Assembly: GCA_034440635.1 (NCBI GenBank)
Contig: JAOTON010000333.1
Span: 930,001 to 994,000, forward strand
Reading direction: 5' to 3'
DNA from: Lepas anatifera
Taxonomy: Eukaryota; Arthropoda; Thecostraca; Lepadidae
DNA length: 64,000 nt
A model generated the notes under the pieces. The model was not told where the DNA came from. It did not search any database and saw only the letters and a program-made list of their open reading frames with translations. Every line of letters begins with the position of its first letter. Position 1 is the stretch's first letter. Shown piece by piece: positions 57,201-64,000 of the stretch. Made by a program: the position numbers and the translations under genes.

Positions 57201-60200
57201 GCTGATTTAGGCTCCTGCCATAGTCTGGGGACTGGGAGCTGATCTGGACCCCGAGCGGATCGATCTGGTGCCACCTGAGTAATGCCCCTTAGTCGATCTG
57301 GTGCCTCCTGAGCCCATATGATGCTCCCTGAGAAATCTGGTGCCCTTTCAGCTGATCTGGGCCTCCTTACGTGATTTCATGAGCAGATCTAAAGCCCTGA
57401 GCTGAGCTGGGCCCACAGAGGCTGATGAGGGCCCCTGAGATGGTATGGGCTTATGAGCTGATTAAGTGCCTCCTGACTTGATCTGGTATTCCCAAGCTGG
57501 TCGGGAACACTGATCTGATTGTTTGTCGCCGGAGCTGATCTGGTGCCCTATGGGCATCGTTGTCCCTGAGCAGCTCTGGGGCTTTTGAACTGATTGGGCC
57601 CGGGCTGGTGGGGATCCCTGAGCTGATTTGTGCCCTGACTTGAACATGCCCTGTGCTGATCGATCTGGTGCACCCTGAGCAGATATACTGCCTCCTGAAC
57701 TTAACTAATGCCCCTGAGTCGATCTGGAGCCTGCTGAGTCATCAGTGTGTCTCCTGGGCCCATCTTATTCCTCTGAGCTAGTCTGGTGCCCCATGGATAA
57801 TATTATGCCCTTTAAGCTGACCCGGGCCTCCTAGGTTAATTACGTGATTTCCTGAGCAGCTCCCAGGCCTTGAGCTGAGCTGGGCCCACAGGGGTTGGTG
57901 AGGGTCCCTGAGATGGTATGGGGCTCCTGAGCTGATTAAGTGCCTCCTGACTTGATCTGGTATTCCCGAACTGATCTGGGCCCCGAGCTGGTCGGGGACC
58001 ACTGATTTGATTGTTTGTCCCCTAGGCTGATCTGGTGCCCTATGGGCCGATCTGGTGTCCCTGAGCAGCTCTGGGGCTTTTGAACTGCTTGGGCCCCGAG
58101 CTGGTGAGGGATTCCTGAGCTGAATTAGTGCCCCTGACTTGATCTTGCCCCGTGACCTGACTTGAGGCCCTGAACTGATCTGGGGCCCCAAGGTGATCTG
58201 GGGCCCAAGAGCGGATCTAGGTTTTGAGGGTACCTGAGCTGGTCCGTGCGCTGAGCTTGTGAGAGCCCCTTAAGTTGGCTTGAGGCCCCCTGAAGTGATC
58301 TGGCGCCTTAAACTGTTCTGGGGCTTCTTGAACTGGTTTAAGGCCCCATGAGTCTATCTGTGGCCCATTGAGCTAGTCTGTGACCTCATCTCTGGGACCA
58401 ATGAGCTAGTCTATTCCTGGGTGAAGCATGAGCTGCTCTGTGGCCCTGATCTACATCAGGGACCCCTGAGATGATCTTGAATAGATGGATAATAAGAACA
58501 CAAGGCCAACTCCCATCATCTTGGGGCGGGGTCACTGAGCTAGTCTATTCCCTGGAGGCACATCTGGGGGATGGGGGAAGTTGCTCTGGAGGCCTCTGAT
58601 CCACACTTGGGGGCCCCAGAGCTGGTCTTGAATAGATTGGGAATAAGAACCCAATGGAAACTCCCTTGTAAAACGGAGCTAACGGGGAATGAGAAATCTC
58701 TTAAACGGCTTGTGATACCTAGGCACCCCTGGTTATATAAATTGCTTATTATACTGGTGGATTCTGGGAAGGGATGATAAAAGGCATGTGCCCTGAGCTC
58801 AGAGCACAGTCCCTAAACCAGGATTTCTACTAATTAATTTAGATGAAGAAATAGTTTTCACAATTTTCAGCCCTGTCACACCATCCCCATCCAAACCACC
58901 GGCCTGTTCACCTTTTATTTACTCTTAACTGGGACCGAGCCTTGCGAATATGGAACTTAATAAACGCGTTCAAATGTATCTCCCAAATTTTTCCGGCAGC
59001 AAAAATGTGTTCTTCCAAAGACACTATACTACTCCTCGTCCCACGGCGATTGTGGGAGGCAAGGAACTTATTCCGCATTCAGCTAGGGCTCACTCGTCAC
59101 GACAAAACCAGTGGGCATAACAGAAAATTTTCGACTCCAATATGCCTTAACCTGCACATTGTAACAGATATCACATGCTCCGCTGATTTCTCTGATGTTA
59201 AGTACTTGCATGAGTTGGCTGCCCTTAAATCTATCCAAAAGTATTGTTTTGGCTACTTCCATGACATTTTGGTGATATTTCGTTCTTTTTCGGTTTTAAT
59301 CGAGTTTTCCTTCTCCGTCAATGATTTCTTTGCATTTTTATTGAACCAAAGATGCCCAAAAATTATATAAACAAAGAAATAGTAAGTTTTTAGGTTACGT
59401 TAAAAGTGCCCTTTTTCCCGGGGTGCCCCTCAAAGTTGGTGTCCCCCATACGAAAGCTCTGGCTGCCCTGGCGGAGCGTTCAGTCGACGAGAGAAACAGC
59501 AGCTCCTATCCTCAACGACTGACGGCAGGTTAGAGCGGGTCCGAACAGACCGCAGATGATGAGCAGCGCCGTGACGTAGGAGGCGGAGAGCGAACCACCC
59601 AGCTCGTGCACTGTCAGGAATGACGTGACCACCTGGAGGACGCCGAACACCGCCATTCCCTGCAGCGACAGCGAGAGTCTGTCACTCTGGGATTCCGTAC
59701 ACTTTCTGCACCGTGATGTAAGACTAAACTTGGAAGTGGTGGTTGCGTACCCATACACGTGTAACATCATACTCGTACACAAATATAGTCTATCCTTAGT
59801 TTTCAAACCGATATTAAATATTTCCTGTGAAATGTTGCATCTTTAGGTGAAAACAAGTGCATGCCGTCGATAAGATCGCGGTGCAGTCGCTAGTGTCCGG
59901 ACTGCGCGTCTCACCAGCCTCATGTAGATGTACCACAAGTCGCGGGGGCACACGTAGGTTTCGTTGGGTGTGATCGGACTGGAGGTATTCTGTCCCACCA
60001 GGTAGCCGATCCCGGCTACCAGCATCTGGCAACACCGCCGCCGCGTCACCTTCACTGAGCGCGCTGGAGGGTATACAGAGGGTTTCTGTTGCCATTGCGA
60101 TGGTATCTAGAGTACTTATTATGTTTGTAGTTATTTGCTGGATTCGGAAGCGCATGAGCCGCTGGATCTGAATGAATCTTGCCTGTCTGATAATTATGCG

Positions 60201-61056
60201 TTTTTCCGTCTGAAGGCACAATTGCCCATAGATAATTGATAATGGCGGGGGCATGGCTGTTTTGTTACCTGCACGGGCAACAAAACCGCCATGAAAGCTC
60301 TTCATGTTCTCCATGGGCAATTTTTAAACGACCGTCAAAATATTAGCTAGGAAGTCGGACACTGTCAGGCATAATCGCACGGGCGGATATAATATCACCA
60401 TGGATTCTTCGCTTTGTTTCTATCACATGGGTTCTTCGCCTTTCATGCACAAAAGCGAACACTTTTCTCCACGCTTTGTTTATTTCATATTAATCTTACC
60501 TTTCCGAGGGGAGGATGAACATCAAAGAAGAATGTGCCATTGAGGTAGCGTTGTGAGAACATTAAGAAATGGTTTTCATCCCACCTGAAAATAAATGGTT
60601 TCATTATAACGTTGACGGAAGAAGTTAGCTGACCGGAACGCCAGGTTGACAGCGTTTAAAGACGAACGCGGGAAACGCCTGCAACATCCTAAAGAATCGT
60701 GATGCGGCCAAAATGTTTTAAAACTGCTCTTTAAAACCTCAGCTGTTTTCAAAATCACTGCTACGTACTTGCTCGCAAACAATACAGAACATTTTGAAAT
60801 AAAAAAAGATGGGCAATCTAGCTTGTTAGATGTTTTCCATAGCTATTTCAATACGACGCCAACACAGATCAGCACATGGGTCAATCAAATGACTGGTGAA
60901 AGCATCTGGCATCAAAACCTGCGGCGGTGAGACGGTACTCACGTTGCCACGGGAGGTGCGCCTATCTGCCAGAAGCGCAGGGCTGCCGTTGCTATGACAA
61001 CAGCTAACAAACAGCCCCACCAAGCCAGTCGGCCGACGCTGCATCCGCCCAGCCGC
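39186..61056 (-). CDS. POMT2: Protein O-mannosyltransferase 2 gene, recognised span (17 exons)
   Basis: ER multi-pass enzyme that, with POMT1, transfers mannose from dolichyl-phosphate-mannose to Ser/Thr of proteins such as dystroglycan. In minus-strand order the exons are 60943-61056, 60500-60584, 59915-60025, 59551-59659, 54688-54796, 54132-54291, 53581-53693, 52784-52860, 52162-52309, 51662-51845, 51217-51380, 50648-50745, 43111-43286, 42482-42629, 41453-41590, 40861-40972 and 39186-39285; all phases agree. Family landmarks in order: luminal [51 protein letters not shown] then the MIR region ([14 protein letters not shown]), [50 protein letters not shown] and C-terminal LLLDSW. About 714 residues are encoded; POMT2 is normally about 750, so only the N-terminal start exon is missing. 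Sequence order and wording favour POMT2 over POMT1. Confidence 0.94.
39286..40860. other. POMT2 intron 16
   Basis: 39500-39640 resembles 20785-20905 (dispersed repeat). About 39960-40300 is an inverted relative of 26460-26800, with TGACC/GGTCA-rich flanks to about 40570. Otherwise unrecognised. Confidence 0.45.
40861..40972 (-). CDS. POMT2: POMT2 exon 16
   Basis: Acceptor gcgttacag; G + GA gives Gly, then [20 protein letters not shown] and [16 protein letters not shown], a late transmembrane stretch. Donor CACAG|gtgaga, phase 2. 112 bp. Confidence 0.92.
41453..41590 (-). CDS. POMT2: POMT2 exon 15
   Basis: Encodes [37 protein letters not shown] and FFFSTMIT, containing the strongly conserved HYLPF...RVLYFHHY block of the C-terminal transmembrane region. 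Acceptor cctcgacag at 41591-41593; donor ACAG|gtcagc. 138 bp. Its 5' edge is echoed in the array at 41591-41905. Confidence 0.96.
41591..41905 (-). repeat. About 77-bp tandem array duplicating the POMT2 exon 15 acceptor
   Basis: On the minus strand the unit contains CCTCCACTACCT, a TGACCT stretch, an (A)G junction and GAGTTGCTCGCGTG-like sequence, the first 14 bases of exon 15. Copies of this exon start align at 41590 (true), 41670, 41747, 41831 and 41899 (spacing 80, 77, 84, 68). The copy at 41747 keeps a full ACAG|GAGT junction and 41670 keeps TTAG|GAGT; the two most distant have lost the AG. Confidence 0.85.
41906..42481. other. POMT2 intron 14 remainder, nothing recognised
   Basis: Unique-looking sequence; no element recognised. 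Confidence 0.35.
42482..42629 (-). CDS. POMT2: POMT2 exon 14
   Basis: Acceptor cggcggcag; encodes [20 protein letters not shown] and [20 protein letters not shown], matching the YLLGNPVVWWLN-type helix start. Donor CCCGG|gtaagc, phase 1. 148 bp. Confidence 0.93.
43111..43286 (-). CDS. POMT2: POMT2 exon 13
   Basis: Acceptor cgccgtcag; A + TG gives Met, then [37 protein letters not shown] and [18 protein letters not shown]. This is the start of the C-terminal PMT transmembrane domain (family pattern: E-H-x-x-M, x-x-x-N, then S-x-P-W-x-W-P); an insert EGEGAAQK is unusual. Donor CGA|gtgagc, phase 0. 176 bp. Confidence 0.92.
43404..43570. repeat. 32-bp tandem array, about 5 copies
   Basis: Unit GGGTTCATCCGGTCAGCGAG + GATTGTCTGTCT at 43404, 43436, 43468, 43500 and 43532. 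It is about 120 bp into intron 12 beside exon 13, but I see no exon 13 sequence in the unit. Confidence 0.92.
43667..44669 (-). mobile_element. TTAA element, family H, intact about 1.0 kb
   Basis: Left TTAACACGCGGCCCGCTGGG; the right end is CCAGGGGGGGTTAA after GGGGAAAACCAGGAGGGG. Compared with 45450-47102 the whole body aligns in reverse orientation. TTAA at both borders, TGACCT/AGGTCA-rich interior, no transposase. Confidence 0.82.
45450..47102 (+). mobile_element. TTAA element, family H, carrying a LINE insertion
   Basis: Left TTAACACGCGCCCCGTTGGG, right GGACCCCAGCAGGGCGCGTGTTAA-type end. Removing about 45606-46245 leaves a body collinear with 43667-44669. Inserted inside the family C element. 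Confidence 0.8.
45606..46245 (+). pseudogene. 5'-truncated LINE 3' end with (TGTC)n tail
   Basis: An ORF at 45666-46010 ends in [12 protein letters not shown] and a Cys/His motif [17 protein letters not shown], typical of the C-terminus after the reverse transcriptase in several non-LTR clades. A GC-rich 3' region follows and then a (TGTC)5 run at about 46220-46240. The interruption of an otherwise collinear TTAA element defines the insertion. No reverse transcriptase core remains. Confidence 0.72.
48571..50647. other. POMT2 intron 12, 5'-proximal part
   Basis: Apart from a tRNA-like segment at 49475-49553, I recognise nothing here. Confidence 0.35.
49475..49553 (+). mobile_element. tRNA-Leu/Ser-like pseudogene or SINE head
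   Basis: A strong A box GTTGCCGAGTTGTCTAAGGC (class II-like) and a degraded B box GGGTTCTTAACCC. The B box TTCTTAA in place of TTCGANT and the weak acceptor stem argue against an active tRNA. Confidence 0.5.
50648..50745 (-). CDS. POMT2: POMT2 exon 12
   Basis: Acceptor ctaatttcag; TG + G gives Trp, then [20 protein letters not shown] and [12 protein letters not shown]. This matches the third MIR repeat and the W(N/Q)(V/I)(E/D)(D/E) stretch that follows. Donor CACCA|gtaagt, phase 1. 98 bp. Confidence 0.95.
50746..51216. other. POMT2 intron 11, nothing recognised
   Basis: A short inverted GAATTC-rich patch at about 51033-51070; otherwise nothing. Confidence 0.35.
51217..51380 (-). CDS. POMT2: POMT2 exon 11
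   Basis: Acceptor catctctacag; encodes [38 protein letters not shown] and RLPGW, MIR-domain sequence with the conserved TGCVL. Donor GGCTG|gtgaga, phase 2. 164 bp. Confidence 0.94.
51662..51845 (-). CDS. POMT2: POMT2 exon 10
   Basis: Acceptor gccgttcgtag; TG + G gives Trp, then [38 protein letters not shown] and FQVTGYGD. It holds the canonical MIR motifs H-G-D-x-(V/I)-R-L and L-H-(S/T)-H. Donor GAGAT|gtgagc, phase 0. 184 bp. Confidence 0.95.
52162..52309 (-). CDS. POMT2: POMT2 exon 9
   Basis: Acceptor actcctcag; G + AG gives Glu, then [20 protein letters not shown] and [20 protein letters not shown]. This is the first MIR repeat; the usual YLHSH is YLGTS here, losing the His pair. Donor GTGTG|gtgagc, phase 2. 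148 bp. Confidence 0.95.
52310..52783. other. POMT2 intron 8, nothing recognised
   Basis: No repeat or exon-like signal recognised. Confidence 0.35.
52784..52860 (-). CDS. POMT2: POMT2 exon 8
   Basis: Acceptor ccgtttcag; AG + T gives Ser, then [20 protein letters not shown] and LTRPA. It corresponds to the luminal G-x-G-D-x-F-x-S-x-F-Q-x-x-L stretch of the family. Donor GCAG|gtagga, phase 1. 77 bp. Predicted from phase and position because the exon is short. Confidence 0.85.
52861..53580. other. POMT2 intron 7
   Basis: CCTGGATCCGCCACTGAGTG at about 53333 is a GGATCC repeat end. Nothing else recognised. Confidence 0.4.
53581..53693 (-). CDS. POMT2: POMT2 exon 7
   Basis: Acceptor gtgtttcag; encodes [20 protein letters not shown] and [17 protein letters not shown], the helix ending in the conserved (V/I)HF...LxxSG luminal entry. 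Donor GCCAG|gtaagc, phase 2. 113 bp. Confidence 0.94.
53694..54131. other. POMT2 intron 6, nothing recognised
   Basis: No repeat or exon-like signal recognised. Confidence 0.35.
54132..54291 (-). CDS. POMT2: POMT2 exon 6
   Basis: Acceptor tgttcggcag; AG + A gives Arg, then [40 protein letters not shown] and [13 protein letters not shown]. It contains the hallmark TG(V/A)xxGxxxxxK(Y/F)xG(L/V)F of PMT enzymes. An alternative acceptor at 54318-54320 gives the wrong phase. Donor CCTG|gtgagg, phase 0. 160 bp. Confidence 0.95.
54688..54796 (-). CDS. POMT2: POMT2 exon 5
   Basis: Acceptor ggcgcggcag; G + AC gives Asp, then [20 protein letters not shown] and [15 protein letters not shown]. It carries the conserved R-x-x-L-L-D-P-x-L catalytic-region motif. 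Donor GAAAG|gtgggc, phase 2. 109 bp. Confidence 0.94.
54797..55134. other. POMT2 intron 4, distal part, nothing recognised
   Basis: AT-rich from about 54960 to 55090; no exon or element end recognised. Confidence 0.35.
55135..55312 (-). mobile_element. SINE tail copy (minus strand)
   Basis: The reverse complement matches the body of the SINE at 17560-17748: ACAGGTCGGCTGGTAACTGA, then gagagggcgacctgag, and further to 'gtgggacgat'. The tRNA-like head is not evident. Confidence 0.7.
55760..58450. repeat. Degenerate about 19-22-bp tandem array inside the hAT element
   Basis: Dozens of variants of GAGCTGATCTGGTGCCCCT, differing in the last bases (TGGTGCCC, TGGGGCCC, TGGTGTCCC). Two larger blocks also recur, for example 57350-57630 versus 57820-58110 ('gagcagctctggggctttt'), giving a higher-order period of about 480 bp. 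Confidence 0.85.
58942..59370 (+). CDS. Unassigned ORF within the hAT element
   Basis: 142 codons with an ATG and an Ile/Phe/Leu-rich C-terminus ([19 protein letters not shown]). I do not recognise a domain. It lies just inside the right terminus, where a relic of transposase could be expected, but none of the hAT dimerisation-domain landmarks can be read. May be chance. Confidence 0.2.
   Translation: MRIWNLINAFKCISQIFPAAKMCSSKDTILLLVPRRLWEARNLFRIQLGLTRHDKTSGHNRKFSTPICLNLHIVTDITCSADFSDVKYLHELAALKSIQKYCFGYFHDILVIFRSFSVLIEFSFSVNDFFAFLLNQRCPKII
59551..59659 (-). CDS. POMT2: POMT2 exon 4
   Basis: Acceptor gtcgctgcag; encodes [20 protein letters not shown] and [16 protein letters not shown]. This is the second transmembrane segment region (family: LGGSxxAAxxTAxLxxxD). 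Donor CTGCG|gtctgt, phase 1, Asp completed by exon 5. 109 bp. It starts only 72 bp past the hAT target duplication. Confidence 0.94.
59915..60025 (-). CDS. POMT2: POMT2 exon 3
   Basis: Acceptor tgttgccag; encodes [20 protein letters not shown] and [17 protein letters not shown], continuing HPPLGK into GYLxG and ending in Y-x-x-M-R as in POMT2. Donor GGCTG|gtgaga, phase 0. 111 bp, 37 whole codons. Confidence 0.94.
60026..60499. other. POMT2 intron 2, nothing recognised
   Basis: No element recognised. Confidence 0.35.
60500..60584 (-). CDS. POMT2: POMT2 exon 2 (DE motif)
   Basis: Acceptor ttattttcag; AC + G gives Thr, then [20 protein letters not shown] and DVHPPLGK. The Asp-Glu pair in WDExHF is the essential luminal DE motif of the PMT family. 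Donor GGAAAG|gtaaga. 85 bp. Confidence 0.97.
60585..60942. other. POMT2 intron 1 of the recognised set, nothing recognised
   Basis: 358-bp intron with canonical gt...ag; no element recognised. Confidence 0.35.
60943..61056 (-). CDS. POMT2: POMT2 first recognised exon (signal-anchor helix)
   Basis: Acceptor cttcctccccag; encodes [20 protein letters not shown] and [17 protein letters not shown], a hydrophobic first transmembrane helix followed by R-F-x-x-I-x-x-P-P before WDE. Donor GGCAAC|gtgagt, phase 2. There is no in-frame ATG and an upstream in-frame TAA, so at least one 5' exon is missing: either in 61057-64000 (not recognised) or beyond the window. Confidence 0.9.
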
Positions 61057-61623
61057 CTGGGGAGGAAGAACGGCCAGCTTTACTCACGCACTCCAGTGAA
61101 CGTCATAACGCTGTTGTTGTTGTTTTTGTTTCTTGGGAGGGGGGCGGACCAGCTGCTCAGGTAATATGGTGTCTCCTACTCTCCCTGTTGGAAAGGTGTT
61201 TGGTAGATACGATTATGCCTTTCTCAGGGAATCCGCCGGGACTTGAACCCGAGCTAGCCGCCTGAAAACCTGGTATGCCCACCACTTCAGCACCATAGTC
61301 ACGCCCAGTCCCTGACAAGTTCAAGTTTAGCAAGAAAAATAATGCCAAATGTGAAACGTACAATTTCTTGTCGTTATTCAGGTTTTTTCTGCCTCAGCCA
61401 TTATTGATGGTGCTTTAAGGGTTCACGTCGATATGATATGATAAGGGAGAACTCATTTTCCTACAAGGAGACGGAAAAAGTGAAGTGACCGCAAAATGAC
61501 CATTGCAGTTGACACAGCCTAGAATTTACATGTGCAGTGGACATTTTTATGTATTTCCTGTAGTTTTGCAAACGATGATAATGTACAAGGCACCGCTTGA
61601 GCACGATAGGAGAGGTTCTGTGT
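61057..61623. other. Upstream POMT2 region with tRNA-like segment
   Basis: Apart from the tRNA-like block at 61224-61305, nothing recognised. The missing POMT2 start exon could lie here or further right. Confidence 0.35.
61224..61305 (-). mobile_element. tRNA-like SINE head (minus strand)
   Basis: On the minus strand, TATGGTGCTGAAGTGGTGGG (A-box-like) is followed by GGGTTCAAGTCCC (B box). The spacing fits a tRNA-derived head; no clean cloverleaf, so a SINE or pseudogene. Confidence 0.5.
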
Positions 61624-62598
61624 TTAACCGGCCCCACCGGGGTCGGCGCCACCTTCGCCCACGGGGGCCATCGATGCCCCCTCTAACTCCGAAAATATGG
61701 GCGTTAGCGCAAATCTGAAAGTGCAATAGAAAGCTCGCGTGAATTCAGTAAGAAATTACTTCGCATGTTTTAGTGCTCAGGTCAATGGTTTGACCTCCAG
61801 AGGTAAATTAGGTCAAGATCGGCTATTTTCACTCAAATATGCAATGATTAAGCAAACTGGGCATAACTCTTATGTCATTAGAGCTATTGAGGCCTGGTAA
61901 AGTACATTTGATAGCAAATTGCCAGTACTTTTTCCGCTATGTGGAACGTAAAGACCTCCCGCCAGTGGTTTGACCGCCGAGGTCACCTCGTGACCTAGTA
62001 TGACCTGAGGTCACGAAAGGTCAAAAGTGATCTTGCCGTATATCAAATGAAGCCAGTGACAAGACAAACACGATGGTGTTTGTTTCACCGCTCTAGCTCA
62101 ATTAGGTCAAAGTTATTGTCAAAATACTGTTTTTGACCTCTGTGACCTTGGATGACCTTGGAAAAGTCAAAGGGCAAATATGACCCCTGGGATCCGTGAG
62201 GGTGTCCAAAACGTTGTTCGGCAGTCTGAGCATTTGCAATCATTTTTGTGGCTTTTATATCATGAAATAGCTTTTCCCATGCTTTGTCAATGGGAGAGGT
62301 CGCCTCGTGACCTGACCTCAGGGCACGAAATCGAAAAATCCCGGATATACACCTTGTAGACCCTGGAGGGTCATGTGTGGAAGTTTCAAATCGATCGACT
62401 TTGAAATGTAGCTCTTACAGAGCTCTAAAGGTGAAGTGAGGTGACCTTGGTTGACCTCGTCTTGTGACCTGACCTTGGGTGACCCGGGGTAAAAATTTCA
62501 GGATGATGGGAAATGATGCAGAGGTAGAGCCTCAACGCGGTGCTGGCCTCGTCGTTTTTCTGCTATCCCAAAAACCTTCATCTGCCCCCTGCGGTTAA
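61624..62598. mobile_element. TTAA element, family C, about 0.97 kb
   Basis: Left TTAACCGGCCCCACCGGGG, sub-terminal GGGGGCCATCGATGCCCCC; right end CCCCCTGCGGTTAA (decayed). The body is the reverse complement of 21638-22670, with the same landmarks ('ggtcaatggtttgacctcca', 'tgtttttgacc'). TGACCT/AGGTCA-rich. Confidence 0.8.
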
Positions 62599-63795
62599 TA
62601 TTCACCTGAATTAAAGCCTAGCTGGTACAATAATTGCGGGTTATTTGTTTTAGGAAGCTACAACTTCTGATCGGTGGTACCTGTGAGGGGAAGGGGGGCT
62701 AAGGCAAGCTAAGAAATATGCTATGTCTGATTTTGAGTGAGATTGGACTTTCATCCGAACAGGCGCAGCAAAATGTGTTTCAAGTTGTGTTCTTATCCAG
62801 AGAAGCCACACAATGAGAAAATATCCCTATCATATATGGACCTTACTCTTTTACTGAAATTAATTAATATGTCACAGGGATGGCCGTTAATGATCGGAAA
62901 ATAAAGTAACCTAGACTTGGACCAGAACCCCTGTGCGCTCTTGTGGTTCTGTATGCCGCTAAGCTTGAAGCAAGTGCTCGGAGACTGCAACTAGTTGCAA
63001 AACCAAGGAGACTGCAACCAATCGGTAGTTAACCCGGAGGAGAATGCAGCTCCGCTGGAAGCTACCACCACGGCGACCTTATGTGGGAAGCTAGCGCTGA
63101 GGAGACTGTCCGGGCGGTCTACCAGCATCTGCTAGTAGTGGGGTGTCTTCCGACTGAATACACTGAAAAAATATTTGACCACCCATCACCCTCTGACCAG
63201 CTGTGCTACCACATTTTGACGTAAAACCGGCACTAAACGACATTGGAACTAACCAAACACGTCGTAATCTCGAACACCTGCGGCCGGTACGACGTTGAAA
63301 TGTCGTTCCAACTAGTGCAGGTGGTGGTAAATGATGACATCATGTCGTCTGGAGGTAGTTCAGCAGAACGACCCTGCTACCACCCCCTGATTTTGCAGCG
63401 TGGGTTTCACGCGGTGCGCGCCATCTTGAATTTGTGGCGTCCCTCGATCGGCCGCGGTGACACGTTTGAACCTTTTTTAGAGAAAGTGAAGTGAATTTGG
63501 TAGTTTGCTGGGCCTGAGGCAAGTGTGAACGACGATGCTTTTCTCAACACAGTCTTGTCTTCTATCGGCGGTGCCAGGAAACAGCTGATGCTGGGGATTT
63601 ACACGTCTAAAATCGGTATGTAGGCAATTGTAGTGCATTCAAATTCACACAAGACGTTCGAGACGGCAGTGCTTGTACGGACTAGGGTGGCTATTGCCAT
63701 TTGCATGTGCCATTACGATTGCCATTGTCATTGTCATTGTATTCTTGTTGCCTGGGGCCGGTCCACTGATCGCAACCAACAATATACCTGGCCAC
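62599..63795. other. Unassigned region upstream of POMT2
   Basis: An ORF at 63243-63494 (83 codons) matches nothing I know. A (GCCATT)-like run lies at 63713-63742. No promoter assigned. Confidence 0.35.
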
Positions 63796-64000
63796 ATTGG
63801 CGGATCCAGGAGCAACTTTTGGTGGGGCCAAACCAACGTCTTTTGGGGGGGCTAAATTGAGAAAAAATCGTGAAAACAGTATTTTTACAGAAAACGGCCA
63901 AGATTTGGTGTTTTGGAGGGGGCCAAAAGATGCTATTTTAGGCTTTGGTGGGGGCCCCGGCGCCATTTGGCCCCCTCCTCCCCCTTGGATCCGCCTGTGC
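63796..64000 (+). mobile_element. Short palindromic-ended GGATCC repeat, family B
   Basis: Begins CATTGGCGGATCCAGG and ends CCCTTGGATCCGCC near the window edge. Same interior as 31068-31262 and, reversed, 4506-4700. Confidence 0.7.

Larger units (their letters stand above)
55460..59470. mobile_element. hAT-superfamily element, 4.0 kb, with 8-bp target duplication
   Basis: The left end CAGTGGCGCAGCCAGGGGGG and right end (read inward) CAGGGCAGCCAGAGC are imperfect inverted repeats starting CAG, as in hAT elements. Directly flanking are identical octamers GCGGAGCG at 55452-55459 and 59471-59478. About 500 bp of the left end is present three times (55460, about 56029, about 56514). 55760-58450 is mostly degenerate copies of CTGAGCTGATCTGGTGCCC. 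One ORF (58942-59370, 142 codons) is open near the right end but I cannot assign it to hAT transposase. Inserted in POMT2 intron 4. Confidence 0.85.

Noticed and set aside
58942..59370. hAT transposase domain
   Set aside because: It is inside a hAT element, but none of the catalytic or dimerisation motifs can be read, so left unassigned.
63243..63494. Candidate POMT2 first exon or separate gene
   Set aside because: It is on the opposite strand to POMT2, has no family resemblance, and has no supporting splice signals.

Overview
This is an intron-rich, repeat-dense animal nuclear genome window, not a prokaryotic or organellar one. Every convincing coding segment is a short exon (77-256 bp) bounded by acceptor AG and donor GT (twice GC) and joined to its neighbours in consistent phase. 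CpG is not visibly depleted. The transposon set (hAT, TTAA-target elements, tRNA-derived SINEs, non-LTR fragments) and the presence of POMT2 fit an invertebrate; I lean to an arthropod, perhaps a crustacean, with low confidence.

Two conserved genes are arranged tail to tail. On the + strand, about 1850-32992, lies serine hydroxymethyltransferase in nine recognised exons. It is closest in wording to the mitochondrial SHMT2 form, and only the 5' end (start codon, possible transit peptide) is unresolved. On the - strand, 61056 down to 39186, lies protein O-mannosyltransferase 2 (POMT2, Drosophila twisted) in 17 recognised exons covering about 714 residues; only the N-terminal start exon is missing. 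The two stop codons are separated by about 6.2 kb in which I recognise no gene.

The introns hold nearly everything else. SHMT intron 1 (2007-11413) has short palindromic elements, two TTAA-flanked MITEs and a 33-bp tandem array between them. Intron 2 (11494-24700) has GC-rich arrays, an RNase-H non-LTR fragment, a 3-kb fold-back element, tRNA-derived SINEs, a 12-bp array and a 1-kb TTAA element packed with AGGTCA/TGACCT hexamers. POMT2 intron 12 (43287-50647) has a four-level nest of transposons. POMT2 intron 4 (54797-59550) has a 4.0-kb hAT element with a perfect 8-bp target duplication.

The most unusual signal is at exon edges. At five splice junctions (SHMT exon 3 acceptor, exon 4 donor, exon 5 acceptor, exon 6 acceptor; POMT2 exon 15 acceptor) the intron side is a tandem array whose repeat unit contains the splice site plus the first or last about 10-22 bases of the exon. 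The cell must choose the true site among 2 to 12 near-perfect decoys. One decoy (30273) would add 11 in-frame codons; those tested at exons 3 and 4 lead to stops. The SHMT gene also has two GC-AG introns.

The genes work separately: SHMT makes one-carbon units from serine with PLP and folate; POMT2 is an ER membrane enzyme that, with POMT1, starts O-mannosylation of dystroglycan-type proteins.
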